Positions 23,723-33,218 are shown, counted from the first letter of the stretch. The stretch is 64,000 nt of DNA from Actinomadura opuntiae (GCF_030283205.1 NZ_JASNWF010000005.1:372001-436000); one strand, 5' to 3'. Notes: a model not told the origin generated them from the sequence alone. Program-made: numbers and translations.

Positions 23723-24286
23723 TTAGCGCGCCACGCGGTAGCGGAGGTAGACGGCCTTCGACGTGAAGGTGCGGGTCTCGACGAGGTCGAGATCCACCCG
23801 GCGCTCGTGCTGGGGGAAGAACGGACGGCCGCCGCCGACCAGCACCGGGTACACCACGACTCGGTACTCGTCGATCAGGTCCGACGCGGCCGCCTCGGCA
23901 GCGAGAGTCGCGCCGCCGACCGCGATGTCGCCCTCGCCCGGCTCGGCTCGCAGCCGCTCGATCTCCTCCACCAGGCCGCCGGAGGCCAGGCGGGCATTGC
24001 CCTGGACCGCCGACAGCGTGGTGGAGAACACCACCTTGGGGAGCGGATTCCAGAGCGCGGCCCATTCGAGCATGGAGTCGTCGAAGGTCGGATCCTGGTC
24101 GGCGGTCTCCCAGTACAGCATCGTCTCGTACAGCCGCCGTCCCAGCAGGTGGACGCCGACCTCTTGTATCTGGTCGATGTGGAAGCGAAAGACCTCCTCG
24201 TCGGGCGCGGACCAGTCGAAGCCTCCGTCCGGTCCGACGATGTAGCCGTCAAGTGAGGCGCTCATCGAATAGGTCACGCTGCGCAT
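23723..24286 (-). CDS. Dihydrofolate-reductase-like (RibD C-terminal) protein
   Basis: 187 residues of the RibD-C/DHFR-like reductase family: SMSASLDGYIVGPDGGFDWS at the N-terminus, HLLGRRLYETMLYWET, VVFSTTLSAV, DIAVGGATLAAEAAASDLIDEYRVVVYPVLVGGGRPFF. The last segment is the family signature for the NADPH-binding half. GGAGGA six bases before the ATG at 24286 fixes the start. Such stand-alone reductases are common in actinomycetes and of unknown substrate; true folate reduction is unlikely. A second member lies at 59144-59719. Confidence 0.92.
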   Translation of the reverse strand: MRSVTYSMSASLDGYIVGPDGGFDWSAPDEEVFRFHIDQIQEVGVHLLGRRLYETMLYWETADQDPTFDDSMLEWAALWNPLPKVVFSTTLSAVQGNARLASGGLVEEIERLRAEPGEGDIAVGGATLAAEAAASDLIDEYRVVVYPVLVGGGRPFFPQHERRVDLDLVETRTFTSKAVYLRYRVAR

Positions 24287-24533
24287 CGGCAGTCCTCCTC
24301 GGCAACGGGTTCGACAGTACGACCGCCGAAAGCCGCACGACTCATCGCTGCTCGCGAAATCCCCTCGGATCCCGTACGAAGATTTGATTCCCGTACGAAG
24401 ATCATCACGATGTGACCCTTGGAATGCGGCCCAGGGCCGTCCGCGCGGGGGAAGGGGATCGCCCGTGCGGGGGAGGTGGGCGCGGCGGGCCGGGCGGGAG
24501 TGTTGGGGGCATCGCGAGGAACTGGAGGCTGCG

Positions 24534-24656
24534 ATGTCCCGGAAAGCCAAGATCAAGATCGTGGTGGTCGGCGCACTGATCGCGCTCATCGCCGGAGCCA
24601 TGCTGGCCACCGGGTCCGGTGAGCCGACCGCTCACGCGCTCGGGGCCGTCCGATGA
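24534..24656 (+). CDS. Tiny single-helix membrane protein
   Basis: A 40-residue frame with a basic start (MSRKAKIKI) and one hydrophobic helix (VVVGALIALIAGAMLATGS). GGAGG five bases before the ATG and an ATGA overlap with the next gene support translation. It is probably a small partner or leader of the following membrane protein; no family recognised. Confidence 0.65.
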   Translation: MSRKAKIKIVVVGALIALIAGAMLATGSGEPTAHALGAVR

Positions 24657-25198
24657 CCGCCGTCGGGACGCGCCGGGCGGGCAACGCCGCGGGCGCGGCG
24701 ACGCGGGGGCCGGTGCCGCGCTGGGCCGACTGGGCGGCGCAGGCGACGATGTGGTGCGCGGTTCCGGCCGGGATCTGGCGGATCCTGTTCGCGCTCGGCC
24801 TGCCCGCCGGCTTCACCGGGTCGCAGGACCCGGCGAACGGCCCCTCGTTCATGCTGCCGTACGTGGTCGCGCTGACGGCGGCGTCCGAGACGTTCGCCTT
24901 CCTCAGCCTCGGTCTCGTCCGGCCGTGGGGCGAGGTGTGGCCGCGCTGGGTGCCGGTCCTGCGGGGCCGCCGGATCCGGCCGCTCGCCGCGATCGTTCCC
25001 GCGTCGCTCGGTTCGATCGCGTTGATGCTCATCTGGACGCCGCTCGCGTTCGGGTTCGCGAGCGACGGCGACCCCGAGATGCCGCACGGCGCCAAGGCCG
25101 CCATCCTCTACGCCTGCTACCTGCCGCTGGTCGCGTGGGGTCCGCTGCTGGCCGCCGTTACGGCCGCCTATGCCGCACGCCGCCACCGCCACGGCTGA
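24653..25198 (+). CDS. Integral membrane protein (unknown)
   Basis: 181 residues with about four hydrophobic segments: WCAVPAGIWRILFALGL, SFMLPYVVALTAASETFAFLSLGL, IVPASLGSIALMLIWTPLAFGFA and KAAILYACYLPLVAWGPLLAAVTAAY. It resembles small actinobacterial integral membrane proteins without known function. It is coupled (ATGA) to the tiny membrane protein upstream; together they form a two-gene unit. The C-terminus is basic and cytoplasmic. Confidence 0.8.
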   Translation: MTAVGTRRAGNAAGAATRGPVPRWADWAAQATMWCAVPAGIWRILFALGLPAGFTGSQDPANGPSFMLPYVVALTAASETFAFLSLGLVRPWGEVWPRWVPVLRGRRIRPLAAIVPASLGSIALMLIWTPLAFGFASDGDPEMPHGAKAAILYACYLPLVAWGPLLAAVTAAYAARRHRHG

Positions 25199-25292
25199 GC
25201 GCCCAGGCGACACGGCTCCCATTCGTCCAAGACGGTCGGGCCGCGGACGCATAGCGTCGTCCCTGAGAACACGTCTTCCCTGGAGCAGCCCA

Positions 25293-25640
25293 ATGACCGT
25301 TCGCCGCGTCATGCCCGTTGTCCGTTCCGAGGCCGTCGAGGAGAATCGCGAGTTCTACGGCCTGCTCGGCTTCGAGGAGGTCATGAACCACGGCTGGATC
25401 ATGACGCTCGCGTCCCCGGAGGAGCGGGCGGCGCAGATCAGCTTCATGTCCGCGGACAAGACGGCACCCGTCAACCCGGACATCAGCGTGGAGGTGGACG
25501 ACGTCGACGCGGCCTACGCGGCGATGCGCGAGAGGGGCGCGGAGATCGTCCATCCGCTGCAGGACGAGGAGTGGGGCGTGCGGCGGTTCTTCGTCCGCGA
25601 CCCCGACGGCCGCGTGATCAACGTCCTCGCCCACCGCTGA
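25293..25640 (+). CDS. VOC (glyoxalase/bleomycin-resistance) family protein
   Basis: 115 residues, one double betaalphabetabetabeta module: MPVVRSEAVEENREFYGLLGFEEV, ISVEVDDVDAAYAAMRERG, ending RRFFVRDPDGRVINVLAH. The last block is the typical metal-ligand-bearing strand (the E/H position is VINVLAH here, so the usual glutamate is not obvious). The start has GGAG eight bases upstream. A stand-alone gene with promoter space of about 95 nt. Function could be a dioxygenase, lyase or binding protein. Confidence 0.9.
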   Translation: MTVRRVMPVVRSEAVEENREFYGLLGFEEVMNHGWIMTLASPEERAAQISFMSADKTAPVNPDISVEVDDVDAAYAAMRERGAEIVHPLQDEEWGVRRFFVRDPDGRVINVLAHR

Positions 25641-25675
25641 GACCCGCCGGGCACCCGCCGGGCACCGCGACCGCG

Positions 25676-26236
25676 TCAGCCGGACTTGTGGCGCCGGTAG
25701 TGGCGGGCGACGCGGACGCGGTTGCCGCAGCGGGCGGCGGAGCACCAGCGGCGGCGCGGGTGGGCGGGCAGGAACAGCAGGACGCAGTCGTCGGCCGCGC
25801 ACTGGCGGATCCGGGTGACCGCCGGGTCGGCGAGCAGGCCGGCGGCGGCCTCGGCTAGCCCCGCGGCCAGCCGCGCTCCCCACGGGCCGGAGCGGCGGCG
25901 CAGGGCGGCGACCGCGGAGCCGTCCCAGGTCAGCTCGGTGATGGCGGGTGCGGCGCGCTGGGCGTCGTTGAGCGCGTCCAGGTCGGTGCCGTCCGGGCGC
26001 TCGCCGCGCCGGGCGCGTTCGACCGCGTTCGCCACGTGCTCTCGTACGGCCTGTATGGCACGTACGTCGTGTATGTCGAGCGAGCCGGCATCCCGCGCCT
26101 CAGGGAGGCGATCGGCCTGGAGGTCGAGCCAGGCGCGCAGGTCGTCCGGGGCGGCGAGCAGGTCACCGACCGCCGTGCGGGTGTTGACCAGGTCGAGGGC
26201 GAGGGGCTCCCCGGTCAGCGGGATGACATCGCTCAT
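25676..26236 (-). CDS. CGNR zinc-finger / ABATE-domain regulator
   Basis: 186 residues. The N-terminal ABATE stress-response domain begins GEPLALDLVNTRTAVGDLL. The C-terminal zinc finger is CAADDCVLLFLP, then RRRWCSAARCGNRVRVARHYRR, with the family CGNR signature. These proteins are taken to be transcriptional regulators binding through the zinc finger. The gene is divergent from an alpha/beta hydrolase with 85 nt between, where GCGTTAG repeats overlap a promoter, so it probably represses or senses for that hydrolase. Confidence 0.93.
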   Translation of the reverse strand: MSDVIPLTGEPLALDLVNTRTAVGDLLAAPDDLRAWLDLQADRLPEARDAGSLDIHDVRAIQAVREHVANAVERARRGERPDGTDLDALNDAQRAAPAITELTWDGSAVAALRRRSGPWGARLAAGLAEAAAGLLADPAVTRIRQCAADDCVLLFLPAHPRRRWCSAARCGNRVRVARHYRRHKSG

Positions 26237-26259
26237 GCGCCTAATGCTACATCTCCCAA

Positions 26260-26319
26260 TTGACGCGTTAGATCGTCCATGGCTATAACTAACGCAACTT
26301 CACCCAAGGAAGGCGTTAG
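26260..26319 (+). promoter_or_regulatory. Promoter with GCGTTAG operator repeats
   Basis: TTGACG (26260-26265) and TATAAC (26284-26289) are spaced 18 nt, a good housekeeping-sigma promoter for the hydrolase. GCGTTAG at 26265-26271 touches the -35, the inverted copy CTAACGC at 26289-26295 touches the -10, and a third GCGTTAG lies at 26313-26319 just before the ATG. Binding there would block transcription. The obvious candidate binder is the divergent CGNR protein. Confidence 0.7.
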
Positions 26320-26321
26320 CC

Positions 26322-27197
26322 ATGACGTTCCCCACCGCGACCCGGACGGTCCACCGGCACCTGGACGTCGACGGCGTCCGCGTCTTCTACCGGGAGTCGG
26401 TCCCCGACCGCGCCGACGTGCCCGTGCTGCTGCTCCTGCACGGGTTCCCGTCCGCATCGCACCAGTTCCGCCGCCTCATCGACGTGCTGGGCTCCCGCTA
26501 CCGGCTCGTCGCCCCCGACTACCCCGGCTTCGGGCACACCGAGGCCCCGGACGGCTTCCCGTACTCGTTCGACCGCCTCGCCGACGTCACCGAGAACTTC
26601 GTGCGGCGGCTCGGCCTGTCCCGGTTCGTCATGTACGTCTTCGACTTCGGCGCGCCGGTCGGTTTCCGGCTGGCCGAGCGCTACCCCGGGTGGATCGCCG
26701 GGCTGATCGTCCAGAACGGCAACGCCTACGAGGACGGCCTGTCGGACGGCGCGCGCGACTTCATCGCCCTGCGCCCCCACAAGGACGGCGCCGAGGAGAC
26801 GATCCGCGGCCTGCTCACCCCGGAGGGGACGCGCGGCCAGTACGAGTCGGGCGTCGCCGACCCCGCCGCGATCGCACCGGACGGCTGGACGCTCGACCAG
26901 CACTTCCTCGACCTGCCCGGACGCAAGGAGGCCCAGGTCGCGCTGGCGTTCGACTACCACTCCAACGTCGAGCACTACGGCGCCTGGCAGGCGTGGCTGC
27001 GCAAGCACACCCCGCCGACGCTGATCGTCTGGGGCGCGAACGATCCGTTTTTTCCGGCGCCGGGCGCGCGCGCCTACCTGCGCGACGTCCCGGACGCCGA
27101 ACTCCACCTCTTCGACACCGGCCACTTCGCCCTCGAGGACCACCTGCCGGAGATCGCCCCGCTCGTCGCCGGCTTCCTCGACCGCGCCTGGAAGTGA
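26322..27197 (+). CDS. Alpha/beta hydrolase (epoxide-hydrolase/haloalkane-dehalogenase type)
   Basis: 291 residues. The oxyanion motif is HGFPSASHQ, the nucleophile elbow VFDFGAPVG carries Asp rather than Ser (as in epoxide hydrolases and dehalogenases), the acid is in WGANDPFFP and the catalytic histidine in DTGHFALE. The cap region (about 140-220) contains DFIALRPHKDG and a Tyr-rich stretch. AAGGA lies about 10 nt before the ATG. It hydrolyses an ester, epoxide or halide; substrate unknown. Expression is probably controlled by the divergent CGNR regulator. Confidence 0.93.
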   Translation: MTFPTATRTVHRHLDVDGVRVFYRESVPDRADVPVLLLLHGFPSASHQFRRLIDVLGSRYRLVAPDYPGFGHTEAPDGFPYSFDRLADVTENFVRRLGLSRFVMYVFDFGAPVGFRLAERYPGWIAGLIVQNGNAYEDGLSDGARDFIALRPHKDGAEETIRGLLTPEGTRGQYESGVADPAAIAPDGWTLDQHFLDLPGRKEAQVALAFDYHSNVEHYGAWQAWLRKHTPPTLIVWGANDPFFPAPGARAYLRDVPDAELHLFDTGHFALEDHLPEIAPLVAGFLDRAWK

Positions 27198-27222
27198 CGC
27201 GCCCGGTCGGGCGATCGCCCGG

Positions 27223-28053
27223 TCAGACGATCGCCCGGTTCCTCCTGATGCGCCGCCGAACGTCCCACAGGTAGACGTTGAAGGGGAACTCGCGGAGCGG
27301 GCGGGGCATGGCGCGGTTGGCGCGCGCCAGCAGCCGGGCGAACCGGTCGAAGCGGGCCTGGTCGCGCCGCGTCCAGGCGTAGCCGAGCTCCTCGCGGAAG
27401 GGCTCCGGGAGGAAGCCCAGGGTCAGGAAGCGGTGCAGCCGGCCGAGCGTCCAGTGCACCGGTGCGGGGAAGAAGCGCAGGTCGGTGAGGTCGCGCAGGT
27501 AGCCGCGGGTGACGTCGTCCATCTCGATCTTCTTGAGGGACTCGGTCCAGTACTCCTCGAAGGCGGCGCGGTCGGCGGGCCACATGTCCTCGGTCATCTG
27601 GAGGGTGGTGCCGAACCGGGCGCCGTGCCGGTAGAGGGCGTCGACCTGCTCGGCGGTCGGCTCGCCGTAGAGCATCGTGTAGATCATCTCGGTGCCCCAG
27701 TACAGGCACGCGGCGACCCAGAGCTGGAGCTCGCGGTCGAAGGCGTTGTACGGGACGGGCTCCTTCGCGCGGACGTGCTTGTGGGAGCGGTTGACCTCGC
27801 GGCGCATGGCGAGGCGTTCGTCCTCGCTGCCGAGCATCGCGACGGCGATGTAGCTGAGCGTGGTGCGGGCGCGCTTGAGCGGGTGCTTGTCGACGCGGCC
27901 GCTGTCGACGGTGCTCTCGGCGACGCCGTGGCCGACGGGCAGCCGGGAGAGCTGCATGACGACGTTCGCGGCGGCGGCGGACAGGGCCATGCCGGAGATC
28001 GCGTCGAAGACGATCTTCGGCGGGCGTTCCGTGGACGTGGCGGTCGCGGTCAT
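27223..28053 (-). CDS. Oxygenase MpaB family protein (DUF2236)
   Basis: 276 residues of the MpaB/latex-clearing-protein-like DUF2236 family: VVMQLSRLPVGHGVAESTVDSGR, RARTTLSYIAVAMLG, VNRSHKHVRAKEPVPYNAFDRELQLWVAACLYWGTEM. The family histidines for heme binding correspond to the SHKHV block. Such proteins oxidise or cleave hydrophobic substrates with heme. The ATG at 28053 is preceded by GAGG. It is convergent with the hydrolase gene; a palindrome GGGCGATCGCCC lies in the 25-nt gap. Confidence 0.9.
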   Translation of the reverse strand: MTATATSTERPPKIVFDAISGMALSAAAANVVMQLSRLPVGHGVAESTVDSGRVDKHPLKRARTTLSYIAVAMLGSEDERLAMRREVNRSHKHVRAKEPVPYNAFDRELQLWVAACLYWGTEMIYTMLYGEPTAEQVDALYRHGARFGTTLQMTEDMWPADRAAFEEYWTESLKKIEMDDVTRGYLRDLTDLRFFPAPVHWTLGRLHRFLTLGFLPEPFREELGYAWTRRDQARFDRFARLLARANRAMPRPLREFPFNVYLWDVRRRIRRNRAIV

Positions 28054-28157
28054 CCGGGCCTCACTCCTGGTACAGAGAAGCGATTTCCGTATCACTGTGC
28101 CATCAGTAAGCAAGCACTTGCAAGGGCGCCCGGCGGACCCGGGCGCCCCCGCCCCGG

Positions 28158-28889
28158 TCAGGCGTGCGGATCCTCCCTGCGCAGCACGCGTCCCGCGAAC
28201 TCCTTGAGCGAGTCCAGGGCGCGCAGGTACGGCACCGGCCCGTACGACACCCGGGCGGCGCCCGCGGCGGCCAGGTCGGCGAGCGACGAGCCCGGGAAGT
28301 TGTTCACGTTCACCGGACCCGGGATGCCCTTGACCAGCGTCGCGACCGTGTCCGGCGGCGCGGCGATCGGGTAGACGCAGTCCGCGCCCGCCTCGAGGTA
28401 GAGGCGGCCGCGGGCGATCGCGGCCTCCACCGGGTCCGGCAGGCCGGCGACGAACGTGTCGGCGCGCGCGTTGATCACCAGGGCGTCGCCCGCGGCGGCG
28501 CGGACCGCCGCGAGGTACTCGGCCTGCCTCTCCGGCTCCGCCAGCGTCCCCGCGCGGGTGTCCTCCAGGTTGCAGCCGGCGGCGCCGATCGCCAGCAGCC
28601 GTTCCACCAGCTCATCGGCCGGCAGCCCGTACCCGGCCTCGGCGTCCACCGTCACCGGGACGGACGCGGCGCGGATCACCCGGCCGGCCGCGGCGAGCAT
28701 CTCCTCCACCGGCGCGCCCTCGTGGTCGGGGTAGCCGAGCATCGCGGACACCGCGGCGCTGGCCGTGGCGAGCGCCGGGAACCCGGCCTCCTCGACGGTC
28801 TTCGCGCTCGCGGCGTCCCACACGTTCGGCAGCAGCAGCGGGTCTCCGGGACGGTGCAGGTCCCGCAGCCGCGCGGCGTTCTCGGTCAT
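28158..28889 (-). CDS. Isocitrate lyase / PEP mutase family protein
   Basis: 243 residues of the phosphoenolpyruvate-mutase/isocitrate-lyase superfamily: LLLPNVWDAASAKTVEEAGFPALATASAAVS, the metal-binding VTVDAEAGYG, GAAGCNLEDTRAG, ALVINARADTFVAG and GADCVYPIAAPPDT. The order and the metal-binding aspartates fit small stand-alone members (oxaloacetate-decarboxylase- or methylisocitrate-lyase-like). Monocistronic. It probably cleaves a C-C bond of a 2-oxo or hydroxy acid; exact substrate not inferable. Confidence 0.94.
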   Translation of the reverse strand: MTENAARLRDLHRPGDPLLLPNVWDAASAKTVEEAGFPALATASAAVSAMLGYPDHEGAPVEEMLAAAGRVIRAASVPVTVDAEAGYGLPADELVERLLAIGAAGCNLEDTRAGTLAEPERQAEYLAAVRAAAGDALVINARADTFVAGLPDPVEAAIARGRLYLEAGADCVYPIAAPPDTVATLVKGIPGPVNVNNFPGSSLADLAAAGAARVSYGPVPYLRALDSLKEFAGRVLRREDPHA

Positions 28890-28932
28890 CTGTGTCTCCT
28901 TCCGTCAGGAGGTGGACCGGCGCGGGGGCCGT

Positions 28933-29024
28933 TGTGTGACACTTGCCCGCCCGGCTGTGTTACACCTGCCCGCCCGGCTGTGTGACTCCTACCCGCCCGG
29001 CTGTGTGACTCCTGCCCGCCCGGC
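28933..29024. repeat. Four 23-nt direct repeats
   Basis: Four adjacent copies (28933, 28956, 28979, 29002) of TGTGTGACTCCTGCCCGCCC plus GGC, with one to three changes each. They lie between the divergent PEP-mutase-like gene and the esterase, i.e. in a promoter region. They are head-to-tail without spacers, so this is not a CRISPR. Possibly a variable-number repeat or an array of regulator sites. Confidence 0.85.
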
Positions 29025-29119
29025 ATCCTCCCGCACATGGCGGGATGCGGTCTCGCGGGAGGCGGGGGGCTGGGCTAGCGTCGAGATGATCGAGTGGCCC
29101 GTGACACGAGGGAGTGCGC

Positions 29120-30154
29120 ATGCTGCCGTGGTCCGCCGAATTCGCCGGACGCCTTGAGGAGCACGTCGTCGGCAGCGAGCTGCTGCGCGGCAACCCGCTG
29201 AAGGATCCGCACGAACGCCCGCTGCTGGTGTACGTCCCGCCGGGCTACGACGACGAGCCGGAGCGCCGCTATCCGTCCGTCTACGTCATCACCGGTTTCA
29301 CCGGGCATGTCGGGATCTGGCGGAACCGGACGCCGTACCGCCAGCCGTTCCCCGAGACCGCCGACGCCGTGTTCGCCTCCGGCGAGGCCCCGCCCGCGAT
29401 CGTCGTCTTCGTCGACGCGTGGACGGCGCACGGCGGCAGCCAGTACGTCGACTCGCCCGGTACCGGCAGGTACCACTCCTACATCTGCGACGAGATCGTC
29501 CCGTGGGTCGACGCCCATTACCGGACGCTCGACGCGCCAGAGCACCGGGCGATCAGCGGCAAGTCCAGCGGCGGCTACGGCGCGATGATCACGCCGATGC
29601 TCCGTCCCGACCTGTTCGGCGCGCTCGCCACGCACGCCGGCGACGCCCTGTTCGAGTACTGCTACCTGCCCGAGTTCCCCAAGTGCGTCCGGCACCTGCG
29701 CAAGTACGGCGGCGACATCGCGCGCTGGTGGGACGACTTCAACTCGCGCGTCGCGTTCACCAAGCCCGAGGACATGGAGCTGCTCAACATCCTCGGCATG
29801 GCCGTCTGCTACTCCGCCCGCGAGGACGGCACGCCGGACCTGCCGTTCGACCCCGTCACCGGCGTCCTCCGCCCGGACGTCTGGGACCGCTGGCTCGCCT
29901 GGGACCCCGTGCGCATGGTGCCGGACCACGCCGACGCCATGCGGGCGCAGCGCGCGATCTGGATCGACGGCGGCACCCGCGACGAGTGGTTCCTGGACGT
30001 CGGCGCCGAGGCCTTCCACCACGCGCTGCTGGACGCCGGGGTCTCCGAGGACGTGATCCACTTCGAGCTGTTCGACGCGGGGCACGGCGGCATCGACTAC
30101 CGCTACCCGCTCGCGCTCGCCTGGCTCTGCCAGCGCATCGCCCCCGAGCGGTAG
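29120..30154 (+). CDS. Alpha/beta-fold esterase (esterase D / mycolyltransferase-like)
   Basis: 344 residues of the PF00756 esterase family: RPLLVYVPPGYDDEPERRYPSVYVITGF near the N-terminus, IVVFVDAWTAHGGSQYVDSPGTG, the nucleophile elbow ISGKSSGGYGAM (GxSxG), and the catalytic His in FDAGHGGIDYRY. No signal peptide is visible, so it is probably cytosolic. GAGGGAG ends five bases before the ATG at 29120, preferred over the GTG at 29114. A strong stem-loop follows its stop. Confidence 0.93.
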   Translation: MLPWSAEFAGRLEEHVVGSELLRGNPLKDPHERPLLVYVPPGYDDEPERRYPSVYVITGFTGHVGIWRNRTPYRQPFPETADAVFASGEAPPAIVVFVDAWTAHGGSQYVDSPGTGRYHSYICDEIVPWVDAHYRTLDAPEHRAISGKSSGGYGAMITPMLRPDLFGALATHAGDALFEYCYLPEFPKCVRHLRKYGGDIARWWDDFNSRVAFTKPEDMELLNILGMAVCYSAREDGTPDLPFDPVTGVLRPDVWDRWLAWDPVRMVPDHADAMRAQRAIWIDGGTRDEWFLDVGAEAFHHALLDAGVSEDVIHFELFDAGHGGIDYRYPLALAWLCQRIAPER

Positions 30155-30165
30155 CGGCTTCGCGG

Positions 30166-30207
30166 CCAGCGCGGACGGCGGCCCGCCGGGCATGCCGTCC
30201 GCGCTGG
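30166..30207 (+). terminator. Intrinsic terminator-like stem-loop
   Basis: CCAGCGCGGACGGC (30166-30179) and GCCGTCCGCGCTGG (30194-30207) form a perfect 14-bp stem with a 14-nt loop, 12 nt after the esterase stop, followed within 12 nt by CTTTT. A convincing end of the esterase transcript. Confidence 0.8.
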
Positions 30208-30605
30208 TCGAGCGGGCTTTTCAGTGATTTCAGCGGGCCCGTCCACAGGGATTGAAAATCCAGTGCCCGGTGGATTCGTTGACACCGGCGGGGCGCCGAC
30301 AGGACGCTTTGGGCAGTCCACCGAGAACGTCCGCGCGGCCCCCACCGCGCGCCTCTGGACAGGACGCTCGCGGATGCGGCCGTCCCCGCCCGGCCGTATC
30401 CGCGCCGCCGTAGCCGGTGGCCGGCCGACCGCGCCGGGCCGGCCGCCGGCGGACCGCGCGGGACGGGATCTCGGCCCGTCCCGCGCGGCCGCCGCCCTCC
30501 CGGGGACCCGCCCCCCGCCGGGCCCCGGCGCCCCCACCTCTGCTGGGCGCCGGGGCCTCACGCGTGCGCGGCGAATCTGTCGGAGGCGCGGGTCACAATG
30601 GAGGC
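30208..30605. other. GC-rich intergenic region, no gene seen
   Basis: About 400 nt of very GC-rich, low-complexity sequence lies before the DUF2277 gene. Open frames exist on both strands because stop codons are rare at this composition, but none has a ribosome site or recognisable motif. No RNA gene is seen. Confidence 0.5.
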
Positions 30606-30824
30606 ATGTGCCGCAGCATCAAGACGCTCCGCCCGCCGTTCGCCGAGGACGTGACCGACCAGGACGTCCGGGCCGCAGCGCTCCAGTACGTCCGCAAGAT
30701 CTCCGGGTTCCGCTCGCCCGCGGCCCACAACGCCGAGGCGTTCGACCGCGCCGTCGAGGAGATCGCCCGCTCCACCGCCGCGCTGCTGGACTCCCTGGAG
30801 GTCAGGGGCCGCCGCGCCGGGTAG
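30606..30824 (+). CDS. DUF2277 family protein
   Basis: 72 residues starting MCRSIKTLRPP, the conserved start of DUF2277, followed by VRAAALQYVRKISGFRSPAAHNAEAFDRAV, the family core. GGAGG lies unusually close (about 2 nt) to the ATG, yet the conserved M-C-R-[SN]-I start leaves no doubt. Function unknown; small helical cytosolic protein. Confidence 0.93.
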   Translation: MCRSIKTLRPPFAEDVTDQDVRAAALQYVRKISGFRSPAAHNAEAFDRAVEEIARSTAALLDSLEVRGRRAG

Positions 30825-30877
30825 CCGCGCCCACCGCGCCCACCGCCCACCGCACCCGCCGCGCCCGCCGCTCCCGG

Positions 30878-31489
30878 TCAGTTGTGGCAGTTCTGGCCGA
30901 CCAGGTCCAGCGCGAGGGAGGCGACGCGGCCGCCCTTGAACCGGAGGCTGTAGACGGCGTTCGGGTTGCCCGGGACGGCCGCGGACGAGCCGTTCGCGCC
31001 GGTGGCCAGCTTCGGGTATGCCTGCTTGACCTGCGGCAGCGGGGAGCCGACCCCGATCCCCTGCGGGGTGCGCATCCCGCCGACCGCGACGATCGTCGCG
31101 ATGCCGAGGCGGGCGGAGTAGTAGGCGCCGGCCGAGCCCTTCGGGGTGCGCTGCGTCCGCAGGGCGTAGCCGGTGCAGCCGCCTGCGGGGCCGCGGACCT
31201 TGCCGACCAGCAGCCCGCTGCCGCGCAACTGGGCGGCCTTCATGCCGAGCCGGAGCGGCCCGTAGCCGAGCGGGCCGAGCGTGGCGGCGCGTGGCTGGAC
31301 GGCCGTCCTGCGCGGCGCGGGCGGCTGCCCGCCGCCGAGGTCCGGGGTGCTGGTCGCGCCGATCGCCGGCGCAGACACCGCCGCGGTCGCCGCCCCCTTG
31401 ACGTCCCCGCCACCGCCTCCGCCGCCGCAGGCCGCGAGCAGCAGCGCTCCCCCGGCCGCCCCCGCGGTCATGATCACCAAACGCCTCAT
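30878..31489 (-). CDS. Putative lipoprotein
   Basis: 203 residues. MRRLVIMTAGAAGGALLLAAC is a lipoprotein signal peptide with lipobox LAAC, followed by a Gly-rich linker and a Pro/Ala-rich segment. The mature domain (about 75-203) contains GPLRLGMKAAQLRGSGLL, a pattern of small extracellular domains, and two further cysteines that may pair (GGCTGYAL and QNCHN). I start at 31489 rather than at the ATG at 31510 because the signal peptide then begins correctly. It is anchored outside the membrane; function unknown. Confidence 0.88.
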   Translation of the reverse strand: MRRLVIMTAGAAGGALLLAACGGGGGGGDVKGAATAAVSAPAIGATSTPDLGGGQPPAPRRTAVQPRAATLGPLGYGPLRLGMKAAQLRGSGLLVGKVRGPAGGCTGYALRTQRTPKGSAGAYYSARLGIATIVAVGGMRTPQGIGVGSPLPQVKQAYPKLATGANGSSAAVPGNPNAVYSLRFKGGRVASLALDLVGQNCHN

Positions 31490-31511
31490 CCGGGCACCCC
31501 CCACGAACAAA

Positions 31512-31552
31512 CGATCACGTGCCGGCAGTCAGACGGAGCCGGCACGTGATCG
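31512..31552 (-). terminator. Terminator of asd
   Basis: A perfect 15-bp inverted repeat CGATCACGTGCCGGC / GCCGGCACGTGATCG with an 11-nt loop lies 45 nt downstream of the asd stop. On the minus strand it is followed by TTTGTT. It separates asd from the lipoprotein gene. Confidence 0.82.
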
Positions 31553-31597
31553 GTTCAGTTCGCCCGGTTTCGCCGGAATTATCCGGCTTGACCGACG

Positions 31598-32725
<1,128 letters not shown>

Positions 32726-32879
32726 TTAAGCGCCGCTCAACGGACGCGGGTACCGGACCGTCCTGCGAGAACCGTGCCCGCGACCCCGGGGATCCCCCTC
32801 AGGGACGCGGGTCAGGGGTGAATCAGGGCGGTTCCTGATGTCGGGTTCCGCGGTGGATGGGCATCATCGAGGCATGGAC

Positions 32880-33191
32880 ATGAACAAGGGCACCACCGAA
32901 CGGCGGCTGCGCCGCACCCGCGACGGCCGGATGATCGCCGGGGTCTGCTCCGGCGCCGCCGAGTTCCTCGGCGTGGAGGCCAACATCGTCCGGCTCGTCC
33001 TGGCCGTCTTCACGATCTTCGGCGGGGCGGGCATCGCGCTCTACGTGATCGCCTGGCTGCTGATCCCCGAGGAGGGCGCCGCGACGACCGTCGCCGAGGA
33101 CCTGTTCAAGAAGGCCCAGGAGAACCCGAACGTGCAGGACGCCGTCCAGCGCACCAAGGACGCCGTCAACAAGAACCGCACGCACGCCTGA
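32880..33191 (+). CDS. PspC domain membrane protein
   Basis: 103 residues. RRLRRTRDGRMIAGVCSGAAEFLGVEANIVRLVLAVFTIFGGAGIALYVIAWLLIPEE is the complete PspC domain with one or two membrane helices; the tail is charged. It belongs to the envelope-stress (phage-shock-like) group. GAGG at 32869-32872 fits the ATG at 32880 (7-nt spacing) better than the ATG at 32874. Monocistronic, convergent with an MFS gene. Confidence 0.93.
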   Translation: MNKGTTERRLRRTRDGRMIAGVCSGAAEFLGVEANIVRLVLAVFTIFGGAGIALYVIAWLLIPEEGAATTVAEDLFKKAQENPNVQDAVQRTKDAVNKNRTHA

Positions 33192-33218
33192 CCGGACGGC
33201 CAGGGCGCGCGCAGGGCC

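Noticed and set aside
28933-29024. Possible CRISPR array
   Set aside because: The 23-nt units are adjacent with no spacers and there are no cas genes.
30224-31549. A 441-codon plus-strand open frame
   Set aside because: It runs through the DUF2277 gene in another frame and antisense through the lipoprotein gene; no motifs.
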